A stretch of 64,000 nt of DNA from Alphaproteobacteria bacterium (GTDB lineage Bacteria; Pseudomonadota; Alphaproteobacteria; Caulobacterales; Parvularculaceae). Numbering within the stretch: the first letter of the stretch is position 1; the number at the start of each line of letters is the position of its first letter. The stretch is from assembly GCA_030433215.1 (NCBI GenBank), contig JAUIMC010000010.1:62001-126000 (forward strand), read 5' to 3'. The notes beneath the pieces were generated by a model, which was not told the origin of the DNA, did no database searches, and saw only the letters and a list, made by a program, of their open reading frames with translations. Shown here one piece after another: positions 8,918 to 18,571 of the stretch. The position numbers were made by a program, and so were the translations under genes.

Positions 8918-9220
8918 TTATTTTTTCCCTCTCGCCTCAAAGGCCGCCATCTGCTCCGGCGTCGCTTCTTTCTGATATTTCGATTTCCACTCTGAATAGG
9001 GCATGCCGTAGACGCGTTCGCGGGCTTCCTCCTTGCTGAGAGAAACGCCTTCGGCTTCCGCCGCTTCGCGCCACCAGTCGCCGAGGCAGTTGCGGCAGAA
9101 ATCGGCGAGGATCATGAGCTCGATATTCTGCACGTCGGTGCGGTTCCGGAGATGCGACACGAGGCGCCGGAAGGCGGCGGCGTCGAGCTTGTCCTGAAGC
9201 TCCGGCGAAATCTCGGTCAT
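8918..9220 (-). CDS. DUF1244 family protein
   Basis: AAAFRRLVSHLRNRTDVQNIELMILADFCRNCLGDWWREAA. Confidence 0.93.
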   Translation of the reverse strand: MTEISPELQDKLDAAAFRRLVSHLRNRTDVQNIELMILADFCRNCLGDWWREAAEAEGVSLSKEEARERVYGMPYSEWKSKYQKEATPEQMAAFEARGKK

Positions 9221-9276
9221 GGGGCGGCTCCTCGAAATGCGTTTCCGTTATCTGCGAGTGAAGTGTATGGAGCCCC

Positions 9277-9702
9277 ATGGCGATTTCAATCGGCGACATA
9301 ACGATTCCCGACTGGGAGCTGGTGGAGACCTTCATCCGCGCTTCCGGGCCCGGCGGGCAGAACGTCAACAAGGTTGCGAGCGCGGTGCAGCTTCGCTTCC
9401 AGGTGAAAAACTCGCCCTCGCTGCCCGACGCCGTGAAGGCGCGGCTGAGGCGCATCGCCGGCAAGCGCATGACCGCCGAGGGCGAGTTGCTGATCGAGGC
9501 CAAGCGCTTCCGGACCCAGGAGCGCAACCGCGCGGACGCCCGCGACCGCCTCGCCGCGCTGATCGAAAAGGCCGCGACGCCGCCGAAAAAGCGCATCAAG
9601 ACCAAAGTCTCCGCTAATCAGAAGCGAAAGCGCGTGGAGGAAAAGCGCCGCCGGGCCAAGGCCCTGGCGGCGCGTAGAAAACCCGGCCTTGACGAGACTT
9701 GA
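9277..9702 (+). CDS. arfB: Alternative ribosome-rescue factor / peptidyl-tRNA hydrolase ArfB
   Basis: RASGPGGQNVNKVASAVQLRF GGQ motif with basic C-terminal tail. Confidence 0.95.
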   Translation: MAISIGDITIPDWELVETFIRASGPGGQNVNKVASAVQLRFQVKNSPSLPDAVKARLRRIAGKRMTAEGELLIEAKRFRTQERNRADARDRLAALIEKAATPPKKRIKTKVSANQKRKRVEEKRRRAKALAARRKPGLDET

Positions 9703-9733
9703 CATAATTCGGTGATTTCCTAAATACCGAAAC

Positions 9734-10036
9734 ATGAACGATGTCTATAAAGCTTTAGCGCACCCTGTGCGCCGCAAGATCCTCGCGCTGCTGCGCGAGC
9801 GCGCCCATACGGCGGGCGAGCTTGCCGACGCCTTCGATCTCGCCAAGCCGACGCTGTCCGGTCATTTCGCGGTGCTGCGCGAGGCGGGGCTCGTCGATTC
9901 CGATCGCGACGGAACCACCATCATCTACCGCCTCAACTTGTCCGTCGCCGAAGAGGCGCTGTCGGGACTTATGGAATTGCTGCGCGTCGGCGACAAGGCG
10001 CCGGACGCCCTGCCAAAAACGGAGACACCGAAATGA
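9734..10036 (+). CDS. ArsR/SdpR-family autorepressor
   Basis: MNDVYKALAHPVRRKILALLRERAHTAGELADAFDLAKPTLSGHFAVLREAGLV; paired with an SdpI homologue. Confidence 0.92.
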   Translation: MNDVYKALAHPVRRKILALLRERAHTAGELADAFDLAKPTLSGHFAVLREAGLVDSDRDGTTIIYRLNLSVAEEALSGLMELLRVGDKAPDALPKTETPK

Positions 10037-10707
10037 TCAAAAAAGGGCTTCTCTACAGCGCGCCGGTGCTGGCGCTGATCGCCGCATTGACCGCCTACGG
10101 ATGGTTCGTGATCGAACCCGGCGATCTCATGCCCGTTCATTTCAACATCGACGGCGAGGCCGACGGCTATATGCAAAAGGAGAAATATCTGCTCTTGCAC
10201 GCCGGGCTCGCCTTCGGCCTGACGGCGTTTTTCGCTTTCCTGCCGCTGATCAGTCCGCGGCGGGACAATCTCTATAAAAGCGCCGCGTTCTATCTGTCGG
10301 GATGGGTTGGCGTCCTGATCATTCTCGCCGGCGTTGAAGCCGTGGTTCTCCACGCGGCGCTGACCGGCGCATCCCCTTCCATGAAAGTCGTCAGTTTGCC
10401 TGTCGCCGCCTTGCTGATCGTCATTGGCAACTTCATGGCGAAGACGCGCTCGAACTGGATCGCGGGGGTCCGGACCATGTGGACCCTGTCGAGCGAACAT
10501 GCGTGGAAAGCGGCGAACCGCACCACGGGCTGGCTGTTCGTGCTCGCCGGCCTCGCGTCCATCGCCGCGACTTTTTTCATTACAGAAAAGACAGGACTGA
10601 TCGTGCTTCTCGCCGGGGCGCTGACGGCGGGGTTTGCGGGCGTCATCGTTTCCTATTTCGCCTGGCGCGCGGACCCGGAGCGCCATGGCGCGAACGGCGA
10701 TTCGTGA
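10033..10707 (+). CDS. SdpI family (DUF1648) membrane protein
   Basis: DUF1648-like PVHFNIDGEADGY and SdpI C-terminal TRSNWIAGVRTMWTLSSEHAWKAANRTTGWLF. Confidence 0.92.
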   Translation: MIKKGLLYSAPVLALIAALTAYGWFVIEPGDLMPVHFNIDGEADGYMQKEKYLLLHAGLAFGLTAFFAFLPLISPRRDNLYKSAAFYLSGWVGVLIILAGVEAVVLHAALTGASPSMKVVSLPVAALLIVIGNFMAKTRSNWIAGVRTMWTLSSEHAWKAANRTTGWLFVLAGLASIAATFFITEKTGLIVLLAGALTAGFAGVIVSYFAWRADPERHGANGDS

Positions 10708-10750
10708 TAGGCTTCTCCCGTCAAATTACAGCACAGGCGGGAGACCTCAC

Positions 10751-11320
10751 ATGCTTAAACACGCCGCGATCATTGCGGGATCGTTTTTTCTTTTCATTTC
10801 CGGCGCCGTCGCCGCCGATGCGGCGCTGACCGTCGACGCGGCCAAGCGCTTCGTCGCCAGCCTCGACTCGGTGAAGACGCTGGGCGACCGGCTCGAGGCG
10901 GAAGGCAAGGCCGCCGAAATGCAGATCGAAATGCAGCCCAAGCCGGGCGAACCCTTCGAGCCTTATTCGAAATCGGTGACGGTGCTGAAGGACAAATATC
11001 CGGACGAGTACGGCAAGCTGAAATCGGCGGTGAAGGCGCACGGCTTCAGCGCCGAGGAATGGGGCGCGACCGGCGACAAGGTGATGATCGCCTATTTCGC
11101 GCGCAAGATGGAAAAGGAAAATCCGGGCGCCATGGCGCAGATGCAGGCCATGGACCCGGCGATGCTCGAACAGATGCCGCCGCAGATGAAAGAGCAGATC
11201 ATGCAGGCGAAAGCCATGATGGAGACCATCTCCGACGTGCCGCCCGAGAACAAGAAAGTCGTGGCGGAAATCGAGGACGATCTCGACGCCTATATGGAAG
11301 CCGAACAGGCCGCCCGGTAA
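10751..11320 (+). CDS. Secreted protein of unknown function
   Basis: Signal peptide MLKHAAIIAGSFFLFISGAVAADA, helical charged body; followed by terminator. Confidence 0.8.
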   Translation: MLKHAAIIAGSFFLFISGAVAADAALTVDAAKRFVASLDSVKTLGDRLEAEGKAAEMQIEMQPKPGEPFEPYSKSVTVLKDKYPDEYGKLKSAVKAHGFSAEEWGATGDKVMIAYFARKMEKENPGAMAQMQAMDPAMLEQMPPQMKEQIMQAKAMMETISDVPPENKKVVAEIEDDLDAYMEAEQAAR

Positions 11321-11345
11321 GGGAACGGCGTTTTTCGAAATGATG

Positions 11346-11379
11346 GCCCGGGCGCTTCTCGCGTCCGGGCTTCTTTTTT
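11346..11379 (+). terminator. Rho-independent terminator
   Basis: GCCCGGGCGC-TTCTC-GCGTCCGGGC followed by TTCTTTTTT. Confidence 0.85.
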
Positions 11380-11442
11380 GAGCGAAAGACGCAACAGGTG
11401 CGGGCTTGAAAGCGCGCGCAAGGCCCCGCACTCTCGCTTTCC

Positions 11443-12531
11443 ATGGAACGGGCGGGGGTGATGATGAAAGTCCGATGGATTTTACTGGCGTCTTTCCTGA
11501 TGCTCGGGGCCTGCGCAACGAGGGAGGCCGGAATGGAACATAGCCGCTGGCCGACGCTTGACGGCGAAGCGCCGCTGATCATCGCCCATCGCGGCGCCAG
11601 CGGTTATCGCCCCGAACACACGCTTGCAGCCTACGACCTCGCCATCGGCCAGGGCGCCGACGTGATCGAGCCCGATCTCGTCATCACCAAAGACGGCGTT
11701 CTCGTCGCGCGCCATGACCGCTATCTCTCGACCACGACGGATGTGGCGGACCATCCCGAATTTGCGAACCGTAAAAAGCCCAACGCCGACCCGAATGACA
11801 GTCCCCGCGAAGACTGGTGGGTGGAGGATTTCACGCTGGAAGAGCTGAAAACCCTGCGCGCCGTGCAGCCCTTTCCGGGCCGCTCGGACGCGTATGACGG
11901 GCAATATGAAATCCCGACTTTCGAGGAGATATTGGCGCTCGCCGCGCGGCGCGCCAGCGAGGCCGGCCGGCCCGTGGGCGTCTATCCGGAAACCAAGCAT
12001 CCGGGTTATTTCGAATCCATCGGCATGGATTTCGAACAGCCCTTGCTCGCCGCGCTTGAAGCGTTCGAGGCGGGGCCGGTCTTCATCCAGTCCTTCGAGC
12101 CGGAAATTTTGAAACGCCTCAAGGGCAAGACCGATGCGACGCTCGTGCAGCTTGTCTTTGAAGAAGCCCCCGGCGCCGGGTCGAATATTCCGCTTACGGA
12201 GATTGCGGACTATGCGGACGCAGTCGGACCGTCGAAGTTTCTTATTCTCACCGATGACGAAGACTGGACGTCTTTCGTTAAGGACGCGCACGCTCTCGGA
12301 TTGAAAGTGCATCCCTGGACCTTCCGGAATGATCAGCCAAGTTCAGTGGTGCATTATTTTTTGGATACGGCTTATTTGGTCAATATGCGGGGCGAAGAGG
12401 TGAGTCTTGATCCGGAGTCGCCGGATGCGGAATATTTTATGTATTTCTCACTGGGCGTCGACGGCGTCTTCACCGATTTTCCCGATACGGGTGTGAAAGC
12501 ACGCGCTGAGTATATCGAGAGCGAGCGCTGA
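11443..12531 (+). CDS. glpQ: Glycerophosphodiester phosphodiesterase (lipoprotein-type signal)
   Basis: IIAHRGASGYRPEHTLAAYDLAIGQGADVIEPDLVITKDGVLVARHD; lipobox MLGACA. Start could be 11461/11464. Confidence 0.93.
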   Translation: MERAGVMMKVRWILLASFLMLGACATREAGMEHSRWPTLDGEAPLIIAHRGASGYRPEHTLAAYDLAIGQGADVIEPDLVITKDGVLVARHDRYLSTTTDVADHPEFANRKKPNADPNDSPREDWWVEDFTLEELKTLRAVQPFPGRSDAYDGQYEIPTFEEILALAARRASEAGRPVGVYPETKHPGYFESIGMDFEQPLLAALEAFEAGPVFIQSFEPEILKRLKGKTDATLVQLVFEEAPGAGSNIPLTEIADYADAVGPSKFLILTDDEDWTSFVKDAHALGLKVHPWTFRNDQPSSVVHYFLDTAYLVNMRGEEVSLDPESPDAEYFMYFSLGVDGVFTDFPDTGVKARAEYIESER

Positions 12532-12594
12532 TCCGCCGCCTTGCCCGGCCCCGTCGCATCCCCTAGCCTCCCGGCCAGCAACCCGGAGTGCTTC

Positions 12595-14478
12595 ATGATT
12601 TCAGCCCGCAAATCCCTGTTCGCCGCCGCCGCCCTGTCCGCCCTTATAGCCGCCTGCGGCGAGGAGACGGCGACCCAGCCTGAAGCCGCTGCGCCCGCCG
12701 CGCCAGCCGCAAGCGAGACCGAAACCACGCCATCGCAAACCGAGGCGCAAACGCAAGCAATCAACGCCTGGTTCGAGGAACAGTTCGAAGCGGACGTCGC
12801 CCGCTCGCCCATGACGCAGACGTTTCTGGGGCGCAAAACCGATTACGGCCAGTGGGACAACGCCACCGACGAATATGCGCGCGAAAGCTTCGAGCTGAAG
12901 ATGGCCTCGCTGGCAGAGATGCGCGAGCGCTTCGACTACGACCAACTCGATCCCTCGGCGCAGCTTTCCTATCGCCTCTACGAATATGAAATGGAGCAGG
13001 AAGAGCGCGGTTTTAAATGGCGCAATCACTGGTACGAGTTCAGCCATTTCCGCGGGCCGCATACGCAGGTCCCGACCTTCCTCGCGAATCAGCACAGCGT
13101 CGCCACTGTCGACGAGGCTGAGGCCTATATCTCCCGTCTCGCCGGGGTTCAGACCTTTCTCGGCCAGCATCAGGAAGTCGCCGAAGACCAGTTCGCGAAC
13201 GGCGTCTATCCGCCGAAATGGTCGATCGCGCAGATGATCGTCACCTCGCAGAACATCATTTCCGGCGCGCCTTTCGACGACAGCGGGGAAAAATCCACCA
13301 TTCTCGCCGACTTCGAGAAAAAGGTGAGCGCCCTCGACGCGGGCGACGACGTCAAGGAAGACCTCATGGCGCGCGGGATCGAAGCCATGGAGACGTCGGT
13401 GAAGCCCGCTTACGAGTCGCTGATCGCGATGTTCGAGACGCAGATGGCGGAAGCGAGCGACGATGACGGCGCCTGGAAGCTGCCCGACGGCGCGGGTTAT
13501 TACGCCAACCAACTCCGGCAGATGACGACGACCGGGATGAGCGCGGAAGAGATCCACAATCTTGGCCTTTCGGAAGTCGACCGTATTCATGAAGAGATGA
13601 ACGCCATCAAGGACGCGGTGGGCTTCGAGGGCACGCTGCAGGAATTCTTCGTCTATATGCGCGAGGATCCCGATGAGCGCTTCACCTATCCGAACACGGA
13701 TGAAGGCCGCGCGGATTATCTCGCGGAAGCAACGGCGATCATCGACAATATGCGCTCGCGCCTCGACGAGCTTTTCCTGACCAAGCCGGAAGCGAAGCTG
13801 ATCGTCAAACGCGTGGAGCCGTTCCGCGAACAGGCGGCCGGCAAGGCGTTCTATCAGCGCCCGGCGCCGGACGGCTCGCGCCCCGGCATTTACTACGCCA
13901 ATCTCTACAATATGGCCGACATGCCGATCTATCAGATGGAGGCGCTCGCCTATCACGAGGGCATTCCGGGCCACCATATGCAGCTCGCCATCGCGCAGGA
14001 GCTTGAAGGCGTGCCGAGCTTCCGCCGTTTCGGCGGCTTCACCGCCTATACCGAGGGCTGGGGGCTCTATTCGGAGTATTCGCCCAAGGAGATGGGGCTT
14101 TACGAGGACCCCTATTCGGATTTCGGGCGCCTTGCGATGGAGCTGTGGCGCGCGGCGCGTCTCGTCGTCGACACGGGGCTTCACGACAAACACTGGACCC
14201 GCGAGGAAGCGATCGACTATCTCCTCACCAACACGCCGAACCCTGAAGGCGACTGCGTCAAGGCGATCGAGCGCTATGTGGTGATGCCGGGCCAGGCGAC
14301 GGCCTACAAGGTCGGCATGCTGAAAATCCTCGAGCTTCGAGAACGCGCCGAAACGGCGCTCGGCGACGGGTTCGACATTCGCGCTTTCCATGACGTGGTG
14401 TTGCGCGACGGGGCGGTGCCGCTCTCGATCCTCGAGGAAAATGTCGACGCCTGGATTGCAGACAGCCAAGCGGGCTAG
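12595..14478 (+). CDS. DUF885 family lipoprotein, putative metallopeptidase
   Basis: Lipobox LIAACGEE; YHEGIPGHHMQLAIAQE; GGFTAYTEGWGLYSE; MPGQATAYKVG. Confidence 0.93.
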   Translation: MISARKSLFAAAALSALIAACGEETATQPEAAAPAAPAASETETTPSQTEAQTQAINAWFEEQFEADVARSPMTQTFLGRKTDYGQWDNATDEYARESFELKMASLAEMRERFDYDQLDPSAQLSYRLYEYEMEQEERGFKWRNHWYEFSHFRGPHTQVPTFLANQHSVATVDEAEAYISRLAGVQTFLGQHQEVAEDQFANGVYPPKWSIAQMIVTSQNIISGAPFDDSGEKSTILADFEKKVSALDAGDDVKEDLMARGIEAMETSVKPAYESLIAMFETQMAEASDDDGAWKLPDGAGYYANQLRQMTTTGMSAEEIHNLGLSEVDRIHEEMNAIKDAVGFEGTLQEFFVYMREDPDERFTYPNTDEGRADYLAEATAIIDNMRSRLDELFLTKPEAKLIVKRVEPFREQAAGKAFYQRPAPDGSRPGIYYANLYNMADMPIYQMEALAYHEGIPGHHMQLAIAQELEGVPSFRRFGGFTAYTEGWGLYSEYSPKEMGLYEDPYSDFGRLAMELWRAARLVVDTGLHDKHWTREEAIDYLLTNTPNPEGDCVKAIERYVVMPGQATAYKVGMLKILELRERAETALGDGFDIRAFHDVVLRDGAVPLSILEENVDAWIADSQAG

Positions 14479-14536
14479 GCGCCGGCTCTTTCCGAAAGCG
14501 AACCGGCGGCGCTTTGCGCGCGCGCCGGTTTCTTTT

Positions 14537-15328
14537 ATGCCTAAGGTCATGACCGAAACGCCGCCGCCGCGCCCGCCGATCTCCGCCTATATCCGCACCC
14601 TCAACGAGGCGCGGATGATCGCCGATGTGGTGCGCGCGGCGTTGCAGGTTGCCGACGAAGTGGTGGTCGTCGATTCAGGCTCCACGGACGCAACGCGCGA
14701 CCTCGCCCGCACGGCCGGCGCCCGGGTGATAGAACAGGCATGGCTCGGCAATGGCGGGCAGAAACGCGCGGGCGAAGAGGCCTGCCGCCATGACTGGCTC
14801 CTCGATCTCGACGCCGACGAGATCGTCACGCCGGCGCTGGCCGAGGAAATCAGGGGGCTTTTTGCGGGCGGCGCGCCGTCTCATAAAATCTACCGCACCA
14901 TGCTGGCGCTGGCCCCGCCCGTGGGCGCGCCCTGGCGCGATTTCGGCCTCCAGACCCGCCACAAGCTTTACGACCGGCGCACGGTGCGGGCCCCGGATCA
15001 CAAGGCCTGGGACCAGTTCGAGATCCCGGCAGGGGCTGCGGTCGGTCGTCTGAAAGAGCCGATCCTCCATTACGCCTTCACCGGCGCCGACCAGTTCATG
15101 GCGAAGCTCAACCGCAATTCCTCGGTGCGCGCCGAGGCGCTGCCGCTGAAGCCGAAGCCTTATCTCGCCTTGCGCATCCTCTTCGGCATGCCGTTCTACA
15201 TCGCCAAGAAATATATCCTGCAGCAATATTTCCGCGGCGGGGTTTACGGGCTCGCGCTTGCGGTGATGTCCGGCTACGGACGATGGCTGAGAGACGTGAA
15301 AATGTGGGAGCGCGCGGCCCGCAAATAG
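14537..15328 (+). CDS. Glycosyltransferase family 2 (LPS-core WaaE/KdtX-like)
   Basis: ISAYIRTLNEARMIADVV...VVVDSGSTDATRDLA...WLLDLDADEIVTPAL. Confidence 0.88.
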   Translation: MPKVMTETPPPRPPISAYIRTLNEARMIADVVRAALQVADEVVVVDSGSTDATRDLARTAGARVIEQAWLGNGGQKRAGEEACRHDWLLDLDADEIVTPALAEEIRGLFAGGAPSHKIYRTMLALAPPVGAPWRDFGLQTRHKLYDRRTVRAPDHKAWDQFEIPAGAAVGRLKEPILHYAFTGADQFMAKLNRNSSVRAEALPLKPKPYLALRILFGMPFYIAKKYILQQYFRGGVYGLALAVMSGYGRWLRDVKMWERAARK

Positions 15329-15363
15329 CGAACCGCGCGCTCCGTTTGTCCTGGAAATAGTTC

Positions 15364-15834
15364 TTAGTAGCGCCCGCCGCGCGTGTAAGTCAGCACTTCG
15401 CGGGCGTCATAGACGCTGGCGCTGCGCGGCGGCGGGTTGTTGCCCATCACCACCTCGATCACGACCATGGCGTCGTCATTGTAACGGGTGTCGTCATAAT
15501 AACGCGGGCGCTCGTAATAGCGGTCGTTATAGCTGCGATAGGGTTCGTAGCGCTGGAAATCGTCGTCGCGGAAGGTTGAGTTCCGGTTCAGGATCTGGAA
15601 CCAGTCATAACGCTGGTCGCGGGTGATTTCCGCCGCGCGCCGCAAGGCCCAGTCCTGGGCGAGGCGCGTGTCGCCGTTCTCGACGCGGTACTCGATCCGG
15701 TAGCGGTTGTCGTCGAGGCGATAATCCGTATAGCCGCTGTCATATTGCGAACTTGCCGGTCCGTAGGTCGGTTCGTAGCCTGTCGCGCAGCCCGCCATCG
15801 CGAGCGCCGCAACGCCTAGTATTCCGTATTTCAT
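15364..15834 (-). CDS. CC0125/CC1285-type lipoprotein
   Basis: Lipobox AMAGCATG; YRIEYRVENGDTRLAQDWALRRAAEITRDQRYDWFQILN. Confidence 0.82.
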   Translation of the reverse strand: MKYGILGVAALAMAGCATGYEPTYGPASSQYDSGYTDYRLDDNRYRIEYRVENGDTRLAQDWALRRAAEITRDQRYDWFQILNRNSTFRDDDFQRYEPYRSYNDRYYERPRYYDDTRYNDDAMVVIEVVMGNNPPPRSASVYDAREVLTYTRGGRY

Positions 15835-15926
15835 GGCGTGTCTCCCTGTTCCGGTGCAAAAACAGCAGGCGCGCGAAAGCGTTCCGTTTTGAAACGCGGA
15901 TTACCGGCGGGAAGCGGCTAAGCCGT

Positions 15927-16715
15927 TTAATTCGCGTAATAATCTTTTACGAGATTGAGCTCTTCAAGGTCCGGCTCGTCATAGCCGCCCTCTTCGATTT
16001 CGGGGCGCGAGGGCAATTCGATAGGCTCGAACGCGTCTTCGTTGAACTCGTAAGGCACGCGGTCGAGGATGGCGCGGATGAGGTTGAGCCGCGCCTTTTC
16101 CTTGTCGTCGCCGTCGACGACGAGCCAGGGCGCATGATTGGTGCTCGTCAGCGCGAACATCTGGTCACGATATTGCGTCGCCTCGATCCAGCGCTCGCGG
16201 CCTTTAAGGTCCATGGGCGAGAGTTTCCAGCGCTTGCGCGGGTCGCAGGCGCGGTCCTGAAAGCGTTTTTCCTGCTCTTCCGGAGAGACGTGAATCCAGA
16301 ACTTGATGAGGATGATGCCGCTGTCGGCCAGCATTTTCTCGAATTGCGGGACCTCGCGCATGAACAGGCCGTATTCTTCCTGCGTGCAAAAGCCCATCAC
16401 CGGCTCGATGACGGCGCGGTTGTACCAGGAGCGGTCGAACAGCGTGATTTCCCCGCCGGACGGCAGGTGTGATACATAGCGCTCGAAATACCATTGCGTT
16501 TGTTCGCGGTCGGACGGTTTCGGGAGCGCCGCGATATGCCAAATGCGCGGGTTCATGCGCCGCATGATGGTCTTGATGGCACCGCCCTTGCCGGCGGCGT
16601 CGCGGCCCTCGAAGATCACCGCGACTTTCAGCCCCTTGCGGGCGACGGTTTCCTGGAGCTTGGCGAGTTCAAATTCGAGATCTTCGAGCTCTTTCTTGTA
16701 CTGCTTCTTTTTCAT
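15927..16715 (-). CDS. ppk2: Polyphosphate kinase 2
   Basis: VIFEGRDAAGKGGAIKTIMRRMNPR, FDRSWYNRAVIEPVMGFC. Confidence 0.96.
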   Translation of the reverse strand: MKKKQYKKELEDLEFELAKLQETVARKGLKVAVIFEGRDAAGKGGAIKTIMRRMNPRIWHIAALPKPSDREQTQWYFERYVSHLPSGGEITLFDRSWYNRAVIEPVMGFCTQEEYGLFMREVPQFEKMLADSGIILIKFWIHVSPEEQEKRFQDRACDPRKRWKLSPMDLKGRERWIEATQYRDQMFALTSTNHAPWLVVDGDDKEKARLNLIRAILDRVPYEFNEDAFEPIELPSRPEIEEGGYDEPDLEELNLVKDYYAN

Positions 16716-16753
16716 TCGGCCTCTTTTTCCGGCCGCGCGTTACTGGGCGGGCG

Positions 16754-17647
16754 TTACTGGGCGGGCGCGCCTTCCGGCGTGAAGGTGTAAGCCTTACGGC
16801 AGAATTCGCAGGTTACGGTGATGACGCCGCCCTCTACCATATCGCGTAAATCCTCTTCGCTGTAGCGCGAAAGCACCGCCTCGATCTTGTCGCGGTTGCA
16901 CGAACACTCGGCGCGCAGGGGAGAGGGCTCGAACACCCGAACGCCGTCCTCATGGAAGAGGCGGTAGAGCAGGGTTTCGGCGCTGATCGACGGGTCGAGC
17001 AGCTCGTCATCCTGGGTGGTTTCGATAAAGGCGCGGGCGCGCTCCCAGCTTTCGCCGTCCGCGCCCGAGAGCAGCGCCGCCTCGCCGCGCTCGCGGCTTC
17101 CCCCTTCCCGGGGGACGAACTGGGCCATCAGCCCGCCGGCGCGCCAGCGTTCTTCCTCGCCCGGCGCCTGGATGCGTCCGACAGCGAGCTTCACGATGGT
17201 GGGGATCTGTTCGGACTGCATGAAATAGGCGACGGCCGCGTCGGCGAGGGTCTCGCCTTCGATAGGCGTCACGCCCTGATAGCGGTCCATGTCAGGGCCC
17301 TGATCGATGGTCATGACGATGGCGCCCTTGCCGAGAAGATCTTTCATGGAGCGGGGCAGCTCCCCGGCCTCGGCCTTGGCCGTGCCGCGCAGGGCGCCGC
17401 CAGTGGAATAATCCGCGACCACCATGGAGACGGGGCCGTCGCCTTGCGCCTGGAAGATCAGCTTGCCGTCGAATTTGAGCGACGCGCCCATCATCGCCGT
17501 CAGCGCGACCGCCTCGCCCAGAAGCGCGGACACCGGATCGGCGTATCCGTGTGCGGACAATATCTCGTCGACGGCGCCGGACAGGCGGACGATCCTGCCT
17601 CTCACGGCGGTTTCGTCGATCTGGAACGGAACGATGACGTCATCCAT
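16754..17647 (-). CDS. hslO: Hsp33 redox-regulated chaperone
   Basis: CSCNRDKIEAVL...VTCEFCRKAYTF zinc-binding redox switch; Hsp33 N-domain. Confidence 0.96.
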   Translation of the reverse strand: MDDVIVPFQIDETAVRGRIVRLSGAVDEILSAHGYADPVSALLGEAVALTAMMGASLKFDGKLIFQAQGDGPVSMVVADYSTGGALRGTAKAEAGELPRSMKDLLGKGAIVMTIDQGPDMDRYQGVTPIEGETLADAAVAYFMQSEQIPTIVKLAVGRIQAPGEEERWRAGGLMAQFVPREGGSRERGEAALLSGADGESWERARAFIETTQDDELLDPSISAETLLYRLFHEDGVRVFEPSPLRAECSCNRDKIEAVLSRYSEEDLRDMVEGGVITVTCEFCRKAYTFTPEGAPAQ

Positions 17648-17686
17648 GACGTGCGGGCTTTCTGGCGTAAGGCAAAGCTGGAACGC

Positions 17687-18571
17687 CTATTCTTTGATGT
17701 TGTAGCCGGAGCGGATCAGGAGATAGGCGGCGAAGGAAATCAGCGCGGAAATCCCCACGGTCGCGGCGATGGAGGCGGCGAGGGGAGCCTCTGCGACGCC
17801 GGTGAAGCCGGACCGAAAGCCGTCGATCAGGTAATAGACCGGGTTGTAATGGCTGATGGTCCGGAACGGCTCCGGCAGGTTGTTGATGGAATAGAACGTG
17901 CCCGACAGAAAGGTCAGCGGCGTGATGACGAAATTGGTGATCGCCGCCATCTGGTCGAATTTTTCCGCCCAGATGCCGCCAATGACGCCGATGGCGGCGA
18001 AGATGATCGACGCCGCCGCAGCGTAAAACAGGATCGCCCAGACCGACGCGATCGCCATGGGCGCGCCATAGACGGCCATGTAAACGGCGCAGGTCGCGGC
18101 GGTGACCGCGCCGACCAGAAGCCCGCGCGTCGCGGCGCCGGCGATGAACGCGATGGTCAGCTCGCCTGCGGACAGGGGCGGCATCAGGACGTCGACGATG
18201 GAGCCTTGCACTTTCGAGATCATGATCGACGACGAGGAATTGGTGAAAGAGTTCGTAAGGATCGCCATCATGGTCAGGCCCGGCGCGAGAAACTCCACGA
18301 AGGGAACGCCGTTGACGTCGGGGCGGACGCCGCCGAAGGCCTGGGTGAACACCACGAGGAACAGCAGCGTCGAAATCACCGGGGCGACGACGGTCTGCGT
18401 CACGACCTTCAGGAAGCGGCGCACTTCCTTGACGTAAAGCGTCCACAGGCCGAGCCAGTTCACCGCGCCGAAACGCCGGACGCCGAAGGCGTAAGCGCCG
18501 ACGGGCGCAGCGTTTTGGGCCGCGGTTGGGGCGGCGGGGGCGTTCTGGCTGTCCTGATGGGCAAGCGTCAT
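17687..18571 (-). CDS. ABC-2 type transporter permease
   Basis: ABC2_membrane pattern: LYVKEVRRFLKVVTQTVVAPVISTLLFLVVF...LSGTFYSINNLPEPFRTISHYNPVYYLIDGFR. Confidence 0.9.
   Translation of the reverse strand: MTLAHQDSQNAPAAPTAAQNAAPVGAYAFGVRRFGAVNWLGLWTLYVKEVRRFLKVVTQTVVAPVISTLLFLVVFTQAFGGVRPDVNGVPFVEFLAPGLTMMAILTNSFTNSSSSIMISKVQGSIVDVLMPPLSAGELTIAFIAGAATRGLLVGAVTAATCAVYMAVYGAPMAIASVWAILFYAAAASIIFAAIGVIGGIWAEKFDQMAAITNFVITPLTFLSGTFYSINNLPEPFRTISHYNPVYYLIDGFRSGFTGVAEAPLAASIAATVGISALISFAAYLLIRSGYNIKE

Noticed and set aside
12601-14550. 649-aa minus-strand ORF
   Set aside because: Antisense shadow of the DUF885 gene; the plus-strand frame carries the HEGIPGHH motif.
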